A stretch of 35,219 bases of DNA, taken from Methylobacter psychrophilus (GTDB taxonomy: Bacteria; Pseudomonadota; Gammaproteobacteria; Methylococcales; Methylomonadaceae). Location of the stretch: NCBI RefSeq assembly GCF_025583945.1, contig NZ_JAOEGU010000043.1:1-35219 (forward strand). The letters are read 5' to 3'. The translations under genes were made by a program, and so were the position numbers. This document shows, one piece after another, positions 1 through 7,252 of the stretch. Numbering within the stretch: position 1 is the stretch's first letter; the number at the start of each line of letters is the position of its first letter. The notes under the pieces are model-generated. The model did not search any database, was not told the DNA's origin, and worked only from the letters and a program-made list of their open reading frames with translations.

Positions 1-389
1 CTTCAGGCTTGTGTCTTGGTAATTGAGCATAAGGAGTCATGGCTATCCGTGTTTTCAGAGGTAGATCACTATTTTAACCTTATAAAGGCCAAATTCTATG
101 TCGATTATTTAGGAAAGATGTCTAATAAACTATTAATATCCATTGCATTTACCTCTACGTTACCGTTTATGTGTAACTATCAGCCGCAGTGTGGCGATAT
201 TTTTCTGACAAAACACTCCGAACATTGTCTTGTGCTGTGCTGGTTGATAGTGGATTAAGACTATGTTTTATAATGGTTAAACCTAAACATCTATAGTTCA
301 GAGTCCAAGGCATGACTTGGACGGATTTAAAACGTCAAAAACTTGTTTTGGACTCCGAACAACAGATTTAATATGCTATCCGCTGGTTA
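1..389. other. Non-coding stretch with nested inverted repeats
   Basis: I see no convincing gene here. The only open frame (16-258, plus strand) starts on TTG and has no recognisable motif. The clearest structure is a nested inverted repeat at 296-360. The outer arms are 13 bases (296-308 and 348-360, one mismatch) and an inner perfect 7-base hairpin lies at 303-309/316-322. It sits just beyond the 3' end of the minus-strand gene at 390-1037 and could act as a transcript end, although no T-tract follows on either strand. Confidence 0.5.
296..360. repeat. Nested inverted repeat
   Basis: The arms GTTCAGAGTCCAA (296-308) and TTGGACTCCGAAC (348-360) are complementary at 12 of 13 positions. The left arm also begins a separate perfect hairpin, GTCCAAG (303-309) with CTTGGAC (316-322) around a 6-base loop. 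Two mutually exclusive foldings are therefore possible. No poly-T follows either stem, so a classical intrinsic terminator is not supported. Confidence 0.55.
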
Positions 390-1037
390 TTACCTATCCC
401 CTTCTGAACCAGTAAAGCTGGCACCTTGTACATGACCTTTCTTGTCAGACAGGCATGACCAGGGTGCGATAGCATCAGGTACTTGAATATTTACACCAAT
501 ACCAGCCTCTGCACTCTTTACATCAAGCACCTTCAATTTGCTTGCGCTGACGCCCACTTTTTTGGCAACAGCTGCAAGACAGGCTTTTTCAGCGACGGCT
601 GTCTCGCTATTGGCTTTGCCCGTACTGACGGGTTTAGTAGTGTTAGGAACACTGACTTTCAGGGTATAGGTTACAGGTTTGTCGCTATCTTTCGCGCCGC
701 CCATTAAATAGACACGAATCGTGTAATCACCGTCACCGGGTAACGCCGCTTTAAAATGATTGCCTTCACTTGAACCGACAAAAATGGCTTCACCTGTGCT
801 GCCTGGAGGTAAGACGTTGAAATAAGCTGCACTTTTACTGGCTTTTAAATCAACCGTCATGGTTTGACCTGCACTGGCGCGTAAAACATAATCCACGTCA
901 TTACTGCCTTGTACTTTGCCACTGACAGAGGCAAAACTTTTGCCTTTACCAAACGCGATTTGTTTAGCCGCTTCTGCGGTAATTACTGTAACTGTTAATA
1001 ATGCACCTGCTAATAAACATACTAATAATTTTTTCAT
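390..1037 (-). CDS. Exported protein with PPC-like beta domain
   Basis: This 215-residue protein begins with a clear Sec signal peptide: two lysines, a hydrophobic core and an Ala-Glu-Ala cleavage site near residue 23. Residues about 30-130 look like a bacterial pre-peptidase C-terminal (PPC-like) beta sandwich, with the typical pattern DYVLRASAGQTMTVDL and GDYTIRVYL. The remainder (about 145-215) is a small domain with two cysteines (ACLAAVAKKVG and APWSCL) that recurs in exported proteobacterial proteins. No catalytic residues are apparent, so a periplasmic or surface binding role is inferred. It is the last gene of a minus-strand group with two lipoproteins: once the frameshift in its neighbour is corrected, only 28 bp separate them. 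The ribosome-binding site is weak. Confidence 0.75.
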   Translation of the reverse strand: MKKLLVCLLAGALLTVTVITAEAAKQIAFGKGKSFASVSGKVQGSNDVDYVLRASAGQTMTVDLKASKSAAYFNVLPPGSTGEAIFVGSSEGNHFKAALPGDGDYTIRVYLMGGAKDSDKPVTYTLKVSVPNTTKPVSTGKANSETAVAEKACLAAVAKKVGVSASKLKVLDVKSAEAGIGVNIQVPDAIAPWSCLSDKKGHVQGASFTGSEGDR

Positions 1038-1065
1038 GAATAACTCGGATATTGTGGTTAAAAAT

Positions 1066-1201
1066 TTAGATGAAGAGGTTATCTACAGTTCTTTGGCGCG
1101 ATATAGGCAATGGATTGATAACGTCCATCAGTCGTTTGAAGTCTGTTGCTTGTTCTTGCCAAAAAGTGGTTAAGCCTTGCGATCTAACCGCTACATAGCC
1201 G
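1066..1201 (-). pseudogene. Out-of-frame 3' part of the preceding lipoprotein gene
   Basis: If one base of the 7-G run at 1228-1234 is skipped, the reading frame of the lipoprotein continues without a stop down to TAA at 1066-1068. The recovered peptide begins GGQAENYLMNNGYVAVRSQG and ends RTVDNLFI. It shares the pattern A-E-x-x-L-x-x-x-G-(Y/F)-x-x-(V/I)-R-S, a later Trp, and a final RT(S/V)xDLL/NLF-like end with the lipoprotein at 1763-2131. This similarity, and the closing of the gap to the next gene to 28 bp, argue that the stretch was coding. Confidence 0.6.
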
Positions 1202-1726
1202 TTATTCATTAAGTAGTTTTCTGCTTGCCCCCCCTTTTGCGCCGACCATATTAGCGAGTGCAGTAGGAACTTGCCCTAATACGGGTTGTGGAACTTGAGT
1301 TGGCTCACTATAAGGTGCTTTGTTATTGCCAGTGTTCATCTTTTGATCTTGACAAATACCATTAGCACTGCCTTGGCGTGTGTAAGATAAAGCTAATGAG
1401 CCATCTGGATTTCTATTAATAGAGATAAAAATGCCTGAATCATTTACTTCGTAGTAGTTGTCATTAAATTTTTTGACATTAGCTTGTCTGCCATTAATGT
1501 AAATAGAGCCGCCTTGGTCGTCTCCATGCACATCTATTCCTGTCGGACAAGAAAAGTTAAATAGAGGAAGACCTGCCTTTCCATAGTTATTAGCAGTCTG
1601 AGAATTAGGAGGGTTATTATCGGTATTGGACGAATTACGATTAGCCTGATTTGTAAGACAACCCGTGAGTGCAATCGCAGCGCTCATAATAACAGTCAAT
1701 AAGAGGTGTTTATTAGAACGGTTCAT
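1202..1726 (-). CDS. Lipoprotein, probably C-terminally frameshifted
   Basis: The product as it stands has 174 residues. It starts with a signal peptide ending in the lipobox LTGC (Cys23), so it should be a lipid-anchored envelope protein. An Asn/Ser-rich linker (about 24-50) follows, then a small beta-rich domain (about 51-130) containing GGSIYINGRQANVKKF, then a Pro/Gln linker. The last codons run through seven consecutive G (C on the plus strand, 1228-1234) and then into an unconvincing tail, GASRKLLNE. Removing one G keeps an open frame to 1066, giving about 219 residues and an ending that resembles the neighbouring lipoprotein. I therefore think the 3' end is frameshifted, by mutation, phase variation or sequencing error. 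No function can be assigned. Confidence 0.7.
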   Translation of the reverse strand: MNRSNKHLLLTVIMSAAIALTGCLTNQANRNSSNTDNNPPNSQTANNYGKAGLPLFNFSCPTGIDVHGDDQGGSIYINGRQANVKKFNDNYYEVNDSGIFISINRNPDGSLALSYTRQGSANGICQDQKMNTGNNKAPYSEPTQVPQPVLGQVPTALANMVGAKGGASRKLLNE

Positions 1727-1762
1727 GTTTTCTTCTTATTTAAGGGTTGTTGTGGAATGTAA

Positions 1763-2131
1763 TTAGTTGCAACGAAATCGCAGGAGGTCTTGTGAGGTTC
1801 TTGGATTCAGTGTCATTACTTTACCGTTAGCCGTTTCAAGTTGAAAATATTGATTGGTTCTGGAATTGAGCCACCAACTATTACTAAATCCGTTAGACGG
1901 TGGTATTGAACGTATTTGAGTAAAACCGCGTGCCTGTAATTGCTGTTCAGCATAGCTTGCAGTGCTGCTATTAAGGTCTGACACTTCAACAGACATTGAG
2001 CTTTGATTGTTATAACTTTTGGTGTTACTAAAAGTTTGATTCTGAGCAGGTGAATTATTAGCACAGCCTGTGATTGCAAGGGCGACACTGAAAATAGCGG
2101 TCAACGCTAGGGTCTTATTGCAACAAGTCAT
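1763..2131 (-). CDS. Small lipoprotein
   Basis: This 122-residue protein has a signal peptide with lipobox ITGC (Cys23) and a low-complexity Asn/Ser/Gln linker to about residue 45. A compact C-terminal domain follows (about 46-122), containing AEQQLQARGFTQIRSI and a WW pair. That domain resembles the frame-restored end of the next gene, so the two are probably distant paralogues. Mature Cys23 would be lipidated; Asn at +3 and Ala at +2 do not give a clear retention signal. The start has a good ribosome-binding site (GGAGAA five bases before ATG). It is the first gene of a three-gene minus-strand group, 36 bp ahead of the next lipoprotein. Function unknown. Confidence 0.75.
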   Translation of the reverse strand: MTCCNKTLALTAIFSVALAITGCANNSPAQNQTFSNTKSYNNQSSMSVEVSDLNSSTASYAEQQLQARGFTQIRSIPPSNGFSNSWWLNSRTNQYFQLETANGKVMTLNPRTSQDLLRFRCN

Positions 2132-2402
2132 ATGTTCTCCAGTGAATGGTTGTTCGAAGCACCAACTAAGCTTCTGGAAAATTATATTTTCTAAAATAGA
2201 AAAATCAATCCGTATAAATACCTATAAAGACTAGCACTCAGTCAGTGTTGATATGTCGGGTAAAATTAGCGCTAAAAATCGAAAATTACTGGTATGGTAT
2301 CCGACAGAATCAGATTGACCGAGTACTAGCTATAAAAATAAGTGGCTTTGGGATTCAAAAACATGTCGATGATTTTAAACGCGTTATGAACGTCCGGTTT
2401 AT

Positions 2403-2630
2403 GGGTATAGCTATCTACACAAGTCCTACGGCTCCTTCTCCAAAGAGAGAAGGTTGATGAGGGGAATGTAACTGCTTGATTTTACTCTCCTCGGCAATTG
2501 CTCCTGCATTGCTCTACCTCCTGCATCCGTGCACTCGTCACCCCAGCCCTCTCCAACAAGAGAGGGAGGTTGGCGCTTCTGCAACTCATTGTTTTTATTA
2601 TGAGGAAAAGTTGTGTAGATAGCTATGCCC
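2403..2630. repeat. Fold-back (MITE-like) intergenic element
   Basis: GGGTATAGCTATCTACACAA (2403-2422) reappears inverted at 2611-2630 with one mismatch. Between these 20-base ends lie two further hairpins of similar design: CCTTCTC/GAGAAGG (2434-2453) and CCCTCTC/GAGAGGG (2547-2566), each with a 6-base loop beginning CAA. About 230 bp without a coding frame, bounded by inverted ends, fits a non-autonomous mobile element or a dispersed intergenic repeat. I cannot see a target-site duplication. Confidence 0.55.
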
Positions 2631-2697
2631 TTGAAGGGATGGTATCTGTATGAGCTTACAACGAAGTGAATGGAAGTTTAATTTCTGAAAGACTATA

Positions 2698-2764
2698 TTG
2701 AAACAAGAAGGTTGTTTCAAACTAAACTCGTCAGGTAAACTGTCAAAAGAGGCTCGGACAGTTT
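2698..2764 (+). promoter_or_regulatory. Tandem leader hairpins upstream of decarboxylase
   Basis: Two perfect hairpins lie back to back 36-102 bases before the start codon at 2800. The first is TTGAAACAA/TTGTTTCAA (2698-2706 and 2712-2720, 5-base loop). The second is AAACTGTC/GACAGTTT (2737-2744 and 2757-2764, 12-base loop). Neither is followed by a T-tract. They could be operators or a structured 5' leader of the decarboxylase mRNA; the sequence cannot decide which. Confidence 0.4.
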
Positions 2765-2799
2765 CCTTATCAGGTTAATAAATAAATTAGGGGGTTACG

Positions 2800-4473
2800 A
2801 TGGAAATTGAGAGAAAACAATGGCGTCATTATGCTGATGTTCTTGAGCATCTAAAGACTTACTTTCCGTCTCCCGTATCTGATCCTGTTATGGATGGTTA
2901 TTTCGTCCATTCTATTTCGCGTTTTTTGGATCAGGTTGACAGTCTTAAATCGGCCAAGCCACTATTGGGTAACGGTATCAAGAATAGCCATTACGAGGCC
3001 AGTCAGCAGGCGGTATTCCCTGAGGCAATCAGCTCTATTGAGGATATGATCGGGTTATTGGCCGATTATTGTCAGGGCATGACAATCTGGTCTCATCCCA
3101 ACGCACAGCTTAATGTCATACCGCCACCAACCATTCCCAGTATTACCGCATTTGTTGCGGCGGCGATTTATAATCCCAACATTATTACTGATGAATATGC
3201 CGGGCGATTTTCTGAAGCAGAAATTGAGTCTATTGCGATGCTTTCCAATTTGGTCGGTTATGACCCTCAACAAGCAGGCGGTTTGTTCACTTTCGGCGGT
3301 ACCGGAACCATTCTTTATGGCTGCAAATTAGGTATCGAAAAAATATTGGGAGGGCGGGGGATGCAGGAAGGCATTCGCGAAGATTTTAAAATTTTCTCCT
3401 CTGATGTCTCCCATTATTCCCGATTGAATGTTGCTGCATGGTTAGGTTTGGGAACAAAAAACCTGATAGCTGTTGCCTCGACCTCAAACAACGAAATGTC
3501 ATTGTCAGCCTTGGAAGATACTCTGCGTGCTTCGTTAAGTCGTGGGGAAAAAGCCGCGGTAATTATTGCCACGCTCGGCACGACGGATGCATTTGGTATT
3601 GATGATTTGGCGGCCATCGTGCATTTGCGTGACAATCTGGTCGATGAATATGGTCTGGATTATATTCCACATGTTCATGCGGATGCCGTGATTGGTTGGG
3701 CATGGTCGGTATTTCGGGATTATAATTTTGACGATAATCCTTTGGGCTTTCATGCCCGAACCTTACGGTCATTAACCGATTCGTTGGAACGTATTGACAG
3801 TTTGCAGATGGCTGACAGCATTGGCATTGATTTACACAAGACCGGTTATGCGCCTTATATTTCCAGTGTGATTTTGATTAAAGACCGAAGTTCACTGGCT
3901 TTACTTAGTCGTGAGCCGGAACAAATGCCGTATCTTTATCAGGGCGGCCATTATCATCCCGGTATTTACACGCTGGAATGCTCCCGTTCCGGTGCCGGAG
4001 CGCTTGCAGCTTTGGCTAGTATGAAGTTGTTGGGTAAGCAAGGTTATCGTGTCCTTATTGGGCATAATGTAGAAATGGCGGAAATGCTGCGCGAGCGTTT
4101 GGAGCGACATGACTGTATTCAGGTGCTAAACGATTACAACTATGGACCGGTTACCCTGTTTCGGGTTTATCCCCGGGGTGTGGATGCTGAAAAAGCCTTG
4201 CATTGCGAGCTTAATGATCCTGATTATCGTAGCCAGTTAATGGAACATAATCAGTATAATCGCCGAATATTTGATTTGATTTGTGAACGCGTCATGCAAG
4301 GCGAGGGGGTATTGCTTTCCTGGACATTGGCTTACCGGTACGCAAATTATCCGGGTGGCCCGGCAGTTGCTGCTTTAAAGTCGTTTATCATGAGCCCGTG
4401 GACTGATCTCAAAGCCATTGATGCAGTCGTCAATCAGGTCATGGAAGTTCGTGAACAACTATCCGGGTCTTGA
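2800..4473 (+). CDS. PLP-dependent group II decarboxylase
   Basis: This 557-residue protein is a fold-type I pyridoxal-phosphate enzyme of the group II decarboxylase family (glutamate, aspartate, tyrosine and DOPA decarboxylases). Visible motifs are the cofactor phosphate-binding segment FTFGGTGTILYG (about 165-176), the Gly-Thr-Thr segment LGTTDAFGIDD (about 260), HVHADA with Asp295 expected to contact the pyridine nitrogen, and DLHK with Lys347 as the Schiff-base lysine. ECSRSGAGALAA further on matches the family pattern. The substrate cannot be read from the sequence; an aspartate, glutamate or aromatic amino acid decarboxylase is possible. The start has a strong ribosome-binding site (GGGGG). 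The gene stands alone, with structured DNA on both sides and no pathway partner nearby. Confidence 0.88.
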   Translation: MEIERKQWRHYADVLEHLKTYFPSPVSDPVMDGYFVHSISRFLDQVDSLKSAKPLLGNGIKNSHYEASQQAVFPEAISSIEDMIGLLADYCQGMTIWSHPNAQLNVIPPPTIPSITAFVAAAIYNPNIITDEYAGRFSEAEIESIAMLSNLVGYDPQQAGGLFTFGGTGTILYGCKLGIEKILGGRGMQEGIREDFKIFSSDVSHYSRLNVAAWLGLGTKNLIAVASTSNNEMSLSALEDTLRASLSRGEKAAVIIATLGTTDAFGIDDLAAIVHLRDNLVDEYGLDYIPHVHADAVIGWAWSVFRDYNFDDNPLGFHARTLRSLTDSLERIDSLQMADSIGIDLHKTGYAPYISSVILIKDRSSLALLSREPEQMPYLYQGGHYHPGIYTLECSRSGAGALAALASMKLLGKQGYRVLIGHNVEMAEMLRERLERHDCIQVLNDYNYGPVTLFRVYPRGVDAEKALHCELNDPDYRSQLMEHNQYNRRIFDLICERVMQGEGVLLSWTLAYRYANYPGGPAVAALKSFIMSPWTDLKAIDAVVNQVMEVREQLSGS

Positions 4474-4538
4474 AGGGCAAGTAATAGCATTGTTTTTTAT
4501 TCAAAAACCGCAATAACAGATAAATTTTAAAAGAATAT

Positions 4539-4606
4539 CACCACGAAGACACGAAGACACGAAGGGCACGAAGGGCACGAAGAAAAAACTTTGTGTCTTC
4601 GTGGTG
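4539..4606. repeat. CACGAAG tandem repeat forming a fold-back
   Basis: Five to six copies of the unit (A)CACGAAG(A/G), spaced 8-9 bases apart, run from 4541 to about 4581. The first 14 bases, CACCACGAAGACAC (4539-4552), recur inverted at 4593-4606 without mismatch, so the array closes into a long hairpin. It lies 66 bases after the decarboxylase stop and could end that transcript, although no T-tract follows. Similar CACGAAG arrays are known as dispersed intergenic repeats in several bacterial phyla. Confidence 0.65.
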
Positions 4607-4719
4607 AATAAAATTACCTGGTTCAGGCCGGATGTCCATTTCGTTGTATGATGGCTTTAAATAATAAGGTAAATCGACGATTTGCCCTTTGGCTGGTTGA
4701 TTTTTAATGGAGAGAATGT

Positions 4720-5424
4720 GTGGCGCAATTTACAGTAACGGGTGAAATTGATCCCTTTTTGCATGTCAGCCTGTTACGTGGCGAAAAGATTTATTGTGAA
4801 TCTAATGCCATGGTGATGATGGAAAGCGCTTTGGACTTAAAGGGAAAAATGACGGGCGGTTTGGGTGGCGCCTTGATGCGTCGCTTTGCCAATGGGGAAT
4901 CGTTTTTTCAGCAACACATTGAGGCGACGCGAGGTGATGGCGATTGTTTGTTATCACCAACATTGCCGGGTGCCATTCAGGTTTTAGAGGTTGGTGCAAT
5001 CAGTTACAGAATAACTGATGGTGCCTTTGTTGCGGCTGAAAGTGGCGTTACTTTAAATGTGCGTACACAAAGTCTGGGTACGGCCATGTTTGGTCAAACC
5101 GGTGGTTTTTTTATTTGTGAAGCATCGGGGGTTGGTAAGTTGGCGGTGTCGGGTTTTGGCTCCAGTTTTGTGTTGGATGTGGAGCCTGGCAAGGATATTA
5201 TTATTGATAATGCCCATGTGGTCGCTTGGGATAGTGCGTTACATCATGAGATTTCAGTCGCTACGCAACAATCCGGTGGTTTTTTGGGATCGCTGGTCAA
5301 CAGTGTTACCAGTGGCGAAGGCATGGTGTTAAAGTTTTCGGGTAAAGGCAAGGTCATTATCTGCTCGCGTAATCGTGAAAACTTTATATCGTGGTTATTG
5401 AAAGGAATGCCAAGTACTACTTAG
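4720..5424 (+). CDS. AIM24 / TIGR00266 family protein
   Basis: This 234-residue protein matches the AIM24 family: an all-beta, glycine-rich protein with ESNAMVMMES near residue 28, GESFFQQHIEATRGDGD in the first third, and a late GKGKVIICSRN strand. There is no signal peptide or membrane segment, so a cytoplasmic location is likely. The mitochondrial namesake concerns inner-membrane organisation, but the bacterial role is not established, so no function is assigned. Start: GTG at 4720 with GGAGAG five bases upstream. An ATG at 4716 is out of frame. A rho-independent terminator follows 21 bases after the stop. Confidence 0.85.
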   Translation: MAQFTVTGEIDPFLHVSLLRGEKIYCESNAMVMMESALDLKGKMTGGLGGALMRRFANGESFFQQHIEATRGDGDCLLSPTLPGAIQVLEVGAISYRITDGAFVAAESGVTLNVRTQSLGTAMFGQTGGFFICEASGVGKLAVSGFGSSFVLDVEPGKDIIIDNAHVVAWDSALHHEISVATQQSGGFLGSLVNSVTSGEGMVLKFSGKGKVIICSRNRENFISWLLKGMPSTT

Positions 5425-5445
5425 AAACCAAGAACTATAGAAATC

Positions 5446-5485
5446 CCGGTAAGGACTATTGAAATCGCCCTTACCGGTTTTTTTT
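5446..5485 (+). terminator. Rho-independent terminator of the AIM24 gene
   Basis: A perfect 9-bp stem CCGGTAAGG (5446-5454) / CCTTACCGG (5469-5477) is followed by eight T (5478-5485). The T-tract overlaps the last codon and stop of the converging argH gene. On the minus strand no T-run follows the stem, so it should stop only plus-strand transcripts. Confidence 0.9.
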
Positions 5486-6878
5486 ATAATGCGGACATGG
5501 TTTGTCGTGCCGTTTGAATGGCGTTTCTTACTGTCTCAGGGGCGGTGCCACCGATATGTTTGCGAGCAGCAACCGAGCCTTCCAGCGTTAAAAAACCAAA
5601 AACATCTTCAGTAATCAATGCTGAAAACTGTTGTAATTCGGGTAATGATATATCCGATAAGTCACGACTGCTTTCTATCCCGGCACGTACAGCCAAGCCG
5701 ACAACTTCATGAGCATCACGAAAAGCCATGCCTTTACGAACCAGATAATCGGCAAGGTCGGTTGCGGTGGCAAATCCGCGTTTAGCGGAATTATACATAT
5801 TGGCTTTTTTGGCGCCAAGATGCGGCACCATGTCGGTATAAGCCCGCAAGCAATTAATTAATGTATCAGCGGTATCAAACAGCGGCTCTTTATCTTCCTG
5901 ATTGTCTTTGTTATAGGCTAACGGCTGGCTTTTCATTAGCATTAATAGTGACATTAAATGCCCTGTTACCCGTCCTGATTTGCCGCGTACCAGTTCAGGG
6001 ACATCGGGGTTTTTCTTTTGCGGCATAATCGATGAACCTGTGCAGAAGGCGTCGGGCATGTCGATAAAATCAAACTGCGCACTGGACCACAAGATTAATT
6101 CTTCTGAAAAACGTGATAAATGCATCATGATGATGCTGCCCACTGCGGTAAATTCAATGGCAAAATCCCGGTCACTGACTGAATCGAGCGAATTGGCAGA
6201 AGGTCGACTAAAGCCCAGCAGGTCAGCAGTCATAAATCGGTCTATCGGGTAACTGGTTCCGGCTAAGGCGGCGGCTCCCAAAGGCAAAATATTAACGCGC
6301 TTACAGCAATCTTGCAGTCTTTCCCGATCACGTACCAACATTTCAAACCAGGCCATTAAATGATGGCCAAAAGTAATTGGTTGGGCGACCTGTAAATGCG
6401 TAAAGCCCGGCATAATGGTGTCGGTATGTTGTTCTGCCAAATCCAGAATGGCGGTTTGCAGGCGCGTGAGTTGATCGGTAATGTGTTGGATTTCACCGCG
6501 CAGATAAAGACGAATATCAGTGGCTACCTGATCGTTACGAGAGCGACCGGTATGCAGTTTTTTACCGGCTATGCCAATTAAATCAGTCAATCTTGCTTCA
6601 ATGTTCATATGCACATCTTCCTGCTTTACCGACCAGACAAATTCGCCATTAATGATCTCGTCGCTGATTTGATGCAGGCCGCTAATAATCAAGTCACGCT
6701 CATTGTTAGTCAGGATGCCGCAGTGAGCCAGCATGGTGGCATGGGCAATTGATCCCTGAATGTCTTGCCCGGCCATGCGTTTGTCAAAGTCAACAGAAGC
6801 GGTAAATACTTCAACAAAAGCATCGGTTGCCTGAGCAAAGCGGGCGCTGGAAAGTTTTTCGGAATTAACTGTGGTCAT
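5484..6878 (-). CDS. argH: Argininosuccinate lyase
   Basis: Cytoplasmic enzyme of the last arginine biosynthesis step, cleaving argininosuccinate to arginine and fumarate. At 464 residues it has normal length and belongs to the fumarase/aspartase superfamily. The signature [11 protein letters not shown] is present at about residues 281-291 and carries the catalytic serine (Ser282/Ser283). Other conserved segments are [12 protein letters not shown] (about 110-121) and [12 protein letters not shown] (about 156-167). The ATG at 6878 gives the usual N-terminus; the ribosome-binding site is weak. It is divergent from carA, whose product supplies carbamoyl phosphate to the same pathway, with 374 bp between them. 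It converges on the AIM24 gene, which ends within the terminator that overlaps the argH stop. Confidence 0.97.
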   Translation of the reverse strand: MTTVNSEKLSSARFAQATDAFVEVFTASVDFDKRMAGQDIQGSIAHATMLAHCGILTNNERDLIISGLHQISDEIINGEFVWSVKQEDVHMNIEARLTDLIGIAGKKLHTGRSRNDQVATDIRLYLRGEIQHITDQLTRLQTAILDLAEQHTDTIMPGFTHLQVAQPITFGHHLMAWFEMLVRDRERLQDCCKRVNILPLGAAALAGTSYPIDRFMTADLLGFSRPSANSLDSVSDRDFAIEFTAVGSIIMMHLSRFSEELILWSSAQFDFIDMPDAFCTGSSIMPQKKNPDVPELVRGKSGRVTGHLMSLLMLMKSQPLAYNKDNQEDKEPLFDTADTLINCLRAYTDMVPHLGAKKANMYNSAKRGFATATDLADYLVRKGMAFRDAHEVVGLAVRAGIESSRDLSDISLPELQQFSALITEDVFGFLTLEGSVAARKHIGGTAPETVRNAIQTARQTMSAL

Positions 6879-7252
6879 GATGATTTTTATGCGGATTAAC
6901 AGAAGATGCTAAATTATACAGATAAAACATGAGCGAATGAATCTAAAAGCGGCCAAGTAAACGGCATATCCTCTCTGGGTCAGGTATTTTAAAAAAATTC
7001 TGAAAGACTCGGATCACGAGTAAGCTTTTGTAAATGAGAGTCGGTTATGGCTGATATATAGCCAGTATAATAAGGTCTGAGCGGGTATTGAAGCCTCTCT
7101 AAAACAATTTTAATAGCATGCATAACGCAGCCGATTTAAAAAATTGTTAATGACCAAAGCCCCATAATTTTGTATAGTGATGTAGTTTGATTTTTTATAA
7201 CGGGATGAGTCCTTAAAGGTTCATCCCGTTTTGTACATTTGAGGTAACGTGT
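6879..7252. promoter_or_regulatory. Divergent argH / carA regulatory region
   Basis: These 374 bases separate argH and carA, which are transcribed away from each other, and must carry both promoters. No open frame of note is present. The section nearest carA is AT-rich with a possible -10 element TATAGT (7173-7178) but no well-spaced -35. A strong hairpin at 7199-7230 precedes carA. I cannot identify ArgR boxes with confidence. Confidence 0.5.
7199..7232 (+). promoter_or_regulatory. Leader hairpin, candidate attenuator of carAB
   Basis: AACGGGATGA (7199-7208) pairs perfectly with TCATCCCGTT (7221-7230) and is followed by two more T and then GTACATTT. The stem ends 22 bases before the carA start codon, so the transcript probably contains it. 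It resembles an intrinsic terminator with a short T-tract. A termination/antitermination control of carAB by pyrimidine or arginine supply is conceivable. No leader peptide is visible. Confidence 0.5.

Larger units (their letters stand above)
2132..2799. other. Intergenic region with fold-back element and leader hairpins
   Basis: No gene is supported in these 668 bases. The frame at 2245-2457 is short, lacks a ribosome-binding site and overlaps the repeats. The left part should carry the promoter of the minus-strand lipoprotein genes. The middle is a fold-back element (2403-2630) with two internal palindromes, and the right part carries two hairpins directly upstream of the decarboxylase gene. 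These are listed separately. Confidence 0.6.

Noticed and set aside
16-258. Plus-strand open frame of 80 codons
   Set aside because: It starts on TTG, has no ribosome-binding site of quality and no recognisable motif. It is too weak to call a gene.
2245-2457. Plus-strand open frame of 70 codons
   Set aside because: It runs into the fold-back element and its hairpins, and its composition looks non-coding.
4539-4606. Possible CRISPR array from the CACGAAG repeats
   Set aside because: Units are only 8-9 bases with no unique spacers, and no cas genes are present.
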